Assembly (NCBI RefSeq): GCF_020164535.1
Contig: NZ_JAIQZC010000004.1
Span: 62,001 to 126,000, forward strand
Origin: Psychroflexus montanilacus
GTDB lineage: Bacteria; Bacteroidota; Bacteroidia; Flavobacteriales; Flavobacteriaceae
DNA: 64,000 bases
Direction: 5' to 3'
In this document: piece after piece, positions 62,253 through 64,000 of the stretch
Layout: each line of letters opens with the position of its first letter
How positions within the stretch are numbered: position 1 is the stretch's first letter
Notes under the pieces: generated by a model
Databases searched by the model: none
Told to the model about the DNA's origin: nothing
Seen by the model: the letters and a program-made list of their open reading frames with translations, nothing else
Position numbers and translations under genes: made by a program

Positions 62253-62303
62253 TCTGCAAAATTGCAGAAATCCAAACAGAACTTTAAACAATAGGTAATT
62301 TTA
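62253..62303 (+). promoter_or_regulatory. Palindrome-regulated promoter (right copy)
   Basis: TCTGCAAAATTGCAGA at 62253-62268, a 27-nt gap, then TAATTTTA (62296-62303, consensus but for the last base) and CAGCGTGAAAGA. Orientation, spacing and the CAGyGTG downstream block all equal the left copy at 59622-59570 on the other strand. The rest of the 62190-62524 gap holds the small reading frame at 62347. Confidence 0.65.
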
Positions 62304-62346
62304 CAGCGTGAAAGACTATTAACGCAGTATTAGACAAAAAATTAAT

Positions 62347-62463
62347 ATGAAAAGATTAAATCAAAAAAAATTAAAACAAAATTACTGTCACAAAGAAGTG
62401 ATTGTTATTGAAGTATTAAATCTTAAAAGGATAAGGTTAATAAGGCACATAATTCCACCCTGA
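62347..62463 (+). CDS. Possible 38-residue basic peptide
   Basis: A short frame of 38 codons from ATG to TGA, 43 nt after the -7 box of the palindrome-regulated promoter. The peptide is very basic at the start (MKRLNQKKLKQNY), with a hydrophobic centre (EVIVIEVLNL) and ends in HIIPP. The promoter position argues for it and the small size against. It could also simply be leader of the gene at 62525. Confidence 0.35.
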   Translation: MKRLNQKKLKQNYCHKEVIVIEVLNLKRIRLIRHIIPP

Positions 62464-62524
62464 CTTAGATGGATTACGCTGAGATTAGAATATAAACAAT
62501 AATAAACAATTTAAAAAAAATATT

Positions 62525-62914
62525 ATGAGTGAACAAGAATTACAACAGATTTGGAAATTTACAAGACACATTAGTAGACAATCAGAAAAAAGAGTTGAAA
62601 ACACTTTTGATTTAACATTCGAAGTATATAAATCAAAATTATTAATGGATAGAGATAGTTATATCATGACAAAAAAAGAAAGAATTTTCTTTATACACTC
62701 ATTTTGGGGCTATAGAACTTATAAATCAAGAGTAATGGAAAAAAGATACAGATGCGGTTGGGATATAACAGATTTGGATGATGGACTGATTAAAAAATTG
62801 AAGAAAAAAAATTGGGATACAACAAATTTAAAAAGGACTTTCGATAAGGTTCAAGCAAATCCCGAGTTTAAAAAGGCGAAAAGGAATACAAAGTTAGCTG
62901 TTATTTTGGAATAG
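62525..62914 (+). CDS. Hypothetical protein of the element
   Basis: A 129-residue soluble, basic, largely helical protein (MSEQELQQIWKFTRHISRQSEKRVENTF at the start; LIKKLKKKNWDTTNLKRTF later). It has no signal peptide and no recognised domain. A central KRYRCGWDITDLDD turn is notable. It may be expressed from the palindrome-regulated promoter 220 nt upstream. A long inverted repeat follows it. Confidence 0.6.
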   Translation: MSEQELQQIWKFTRHISRQSEKRVENTFDLTFEVYKSKLLMDRDSYIMTKKERIFFIHSFWGYRTYKSRVMEKRYRCGWDITDLDDGLIKKLKKKNWDTTNLKRTFDKVQANPEFKKAKRNTKLAVILE

Positions 62915-62933
62915 GATTCCAAAGTCTTAAACA

Positions 62934-62996
62934 AGAGAATGAAATCTTATTAAAATATACCAGGATTTCATTCTCTGACTTAAGGTCATTGACCTT
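62934..62996. repeat. Two consecutive perfect inverted repeats
   Basis: AGAGAATGAAATC (62934-62946) is perfectly complementary to 62964-62976 across a 17-nt loop. Immediately after, AAGGTCA-T-TGACCTT (62982-62996) is a second perfect palindrome. No T-run follows. The first may end the 62525 transcript, the second may be a protein-binding site. Between 62997 and 63162 I see nothing else. Confidence 0.6.
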
Positions 62997-63162
62997 GATT
63001 TTAATGTCAAGTCAATTCTACAATACAAAAATTTAAACTTCAGTGGGTCGAACCTTTGAAACTAAAGTGAAAATAAATAAAGTCATCGTAGGAAATCGAG
63101 TTTCACAAAAACATTCTTAGATAACAATAACAATAAATAATTAATAATATAAAATTTTAAAC

Positions 63163-63789
63163 ATGAAAAAAAATAAAATTGTTTTTAGTAAAAAAATAAT
63201 GGATGGTGTAAATGCATTTTGGATGCTACATGATGGGGAAACACCTCATAGAGAAGATGGACCAGCAATTAAATACGAAAGCGGTGGTGTAGAATGGTGG
63301 TTTAATGGTGAACCGCATCGAGAGGATGGACCAGCAATTCATAGAGCTGATGGAAGTAAAGAATATTATCTTAACTATAGATGTTATACTGAAGATGAAT
63401 ATAAAAAAGAAATGAAGCTTAGAAAGAAAAAAAAATTAACTTTAAAACAGAATTATGCAGGTTACAATTTAAAAAGGTGGGAAATTTTCCCAAGAATGTA
63501 TCACAATCAAAATGGTCCAGCCATTGACAATGATAATGAAGAAAAGTGGTATTTATTTGGTTTACTACACAGAGAAGACGGACCAGCATTAACTGATAAA
63601 TATTCACGACAATGGTATATGCATGGCAAACTACATAGAGAGGACGGTCCAGCTTATGAATCAAGAGTTGATGATTTCAAAGAATGGCGCTTAAATGGGT
63701 ACGAGTATTCAGAAGAGGGCTTTCACATTGAAATAAAAAGAAGAAGAAGGTCCAAAATACTCAATGACATTCTAGACATTCAAGTATAA
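63163..63789 (+). CDS. HREDGPA-repeat protein (long form, two arrays)
   Basis: A 208-residue protein with seven units of 22-24 residues in two arrays. Array one, about 15-85: PHREDGPAIKY, PHREDGPAIHR and a capping unit (KEYYLNYRCYTEDEYKKEMK). Array two, about 105-208: YHNQNGPAIDN, LHREDGPALTD, LHREDGPAYES and a second capping unit (KEWRLNGYEYSEEGFHIEIK). Each array thus has the same unit-plus-cap plan as the short protein at 58814, suggesting internal duplication. Each cap is followed by a basic helix (LRKKKKLTLK; KRRRRSK). Function unknown. Confidence 0.72.
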   Translation: MKKNKIVFSKKIMDGVNAFWMLHDGETPHREDGPAIKYESGGVEWWFNGEPHREDGPAIHRADGSKEYYLNYRCYTEDEYKKEMKLRKKKKLTLKQNYAGYNLKRWEIFPRMYHNQNGPAIDNDNEEKWYLFGLLHREDGPALTDKYSRQWYMHGKLHREDGPAYESRVDDFKEWRLNGYEYSEEGFHIEIKRRRRSKILNDILDIQV

Positions 63790-64000
63790 TAAATTTAAGT
63801 AATTTATTTGGCAATTATTTTATGAAAATACTTTCTATCAATAAGCTTGGACAGTATTAGATGACTATACCTAAACATGATATAACAAACCTTGAATTAA
63901 AAGGCAGTTCGGCAAAGTTTATGGTTTTTGATTGAAAAAATTAGTAAAGAGAAATTCATTAAATAATTTAAACAAATGTAAATTAAATAGTTTTTACACC

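Larger units (their letters stand above)
57900..64000. mobile_element. Putative integrated element at tRNA-Arg, right end outside the window
   Basis: From the tRNA 3' half onward the DNA becomes visibly more AT-rich and gene-poor, with long noncoding stretches and orphan genes. Contents: tandem 11-bp repeat, polymerase-like replication protein, excisionase-type HTH protein, origin-like repeats, two HREDGPA-repeat proteins and paired palindrome-regulated promoters. No integrase, relaxase, capsid or transposase gene is visible, and no second copy of the tRNA 3' end is found up to 64000. It may be an integrated plasmid, a satellite, or the left part of a larger element. The stretch 63790-64000 shows no credible gene. 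Confidence 0.65.

Noticed and set aside
63862-63936. Short frame encoding MTIPKHDITNLELKGSSAKF and a few more residues
   Set aside because: It is only 24 codons, with no promoter and no homologue that I recognise. It could be the degraded start of a gene, but there is not enough evidence to list it.
57900-64000. A second copy of the tRNA-Arg 3' end as the right attachment site
   Set aside because: I read the region for TTCGATTCTTAGCGGAGCT and close variants and found none, so the element's right end cannot be placed in this window.

Overview
The window reads as chromosomal DNA of a marine-type member of the Flavobacteriaceae (Bacteroidota). The support is an AT-rich backbone, promoters of the flavobacterial TTG-N(17-23)-TAnnTTTG form, PorP/SprF-type and SusC-like outer membrane proteins, a complete Bat (aerotolerance) operon, a NifU-like protein with two N-terminal domains, and the gene order uppS-DUF6089-bamA-ompH-ompH-murI. 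I cannot name the genus.

1-9.7 kb, mostly minus strand: the start of a secreted M24 peptidase, the proteostasis cluster tig-clpP-clpX, two small membrane proteins, an SGNH-hydrolase lipoprotein co-transcribed with a FadL-type porin, an alpha/beta hydrolase and pdxJ. 9.8-17.7 kb, plus strand: CBS protein, nadK, DUF6089 barrel, uppS, bamA, two Skp/OmpH chaperones and murI, i.e. envelope assembly plus isoprenoid and peptidoglycan precursor supply. 17.7-28.1 kb, mixed: PorP/SprF, NifU-like, lpxB, yicC-gmk-nadD, gpsA, an EamA exporter, pheS, cvpA. 28.1-30.3 kb: a SulP transporter and a beta-carbonic anhydrase in one unit. 30.4-39.8 kb: the Bat operon in the order moxR, DUF58, BatD-like, batA, batB, batC, batD, batE. 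39.9-46.9 kb: EnvC-like protein, DUF4292 lipoprotein, TPR protein, nucleotidyltransferase, dUTPase and polysaccharide flippase.

46.9-51.9 kb holds a 1499-residue double UvrA-like ATPase with four ABC halves. The second half has lost its Walker A, and the family's UvrB-binding domain is absent. A decayed copy of the 5' end of the neighbouring flippase lies just beyond its stop codon, so the gene is bracketed by a direct repeat and was probably acquired by insertion or duplication. 52-57.6 kb carries a TonB-dependent receptor, a DUF5689 lipoprotein and a secreted nuclease/phosphatase-family lipoprotein, a plausible nutrient-scavenging set.

57.85 kb to the right edge: a tRNA-Arg(CCU) gene is followed abruptly by very AT-rich, gene-poor DNA that looks like an integrated element. 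It holds a tandem 11-bp repeat next to the tRNA, a replication protein with N-terminal winged-helix character and polymerase-A-like motifs A and C, an iteron-like or origin-like 0.9 kb region, an excisionase-type HTH protein, two proteins built of HREDGPA repeats, and several orphan genes. Two divergent promoters in it share one 16-bp palindrome at an identical 27-nt distance from the -7 box. This element is the best candidate in the window for something undescribed. Its integrase and far end are not visible here.
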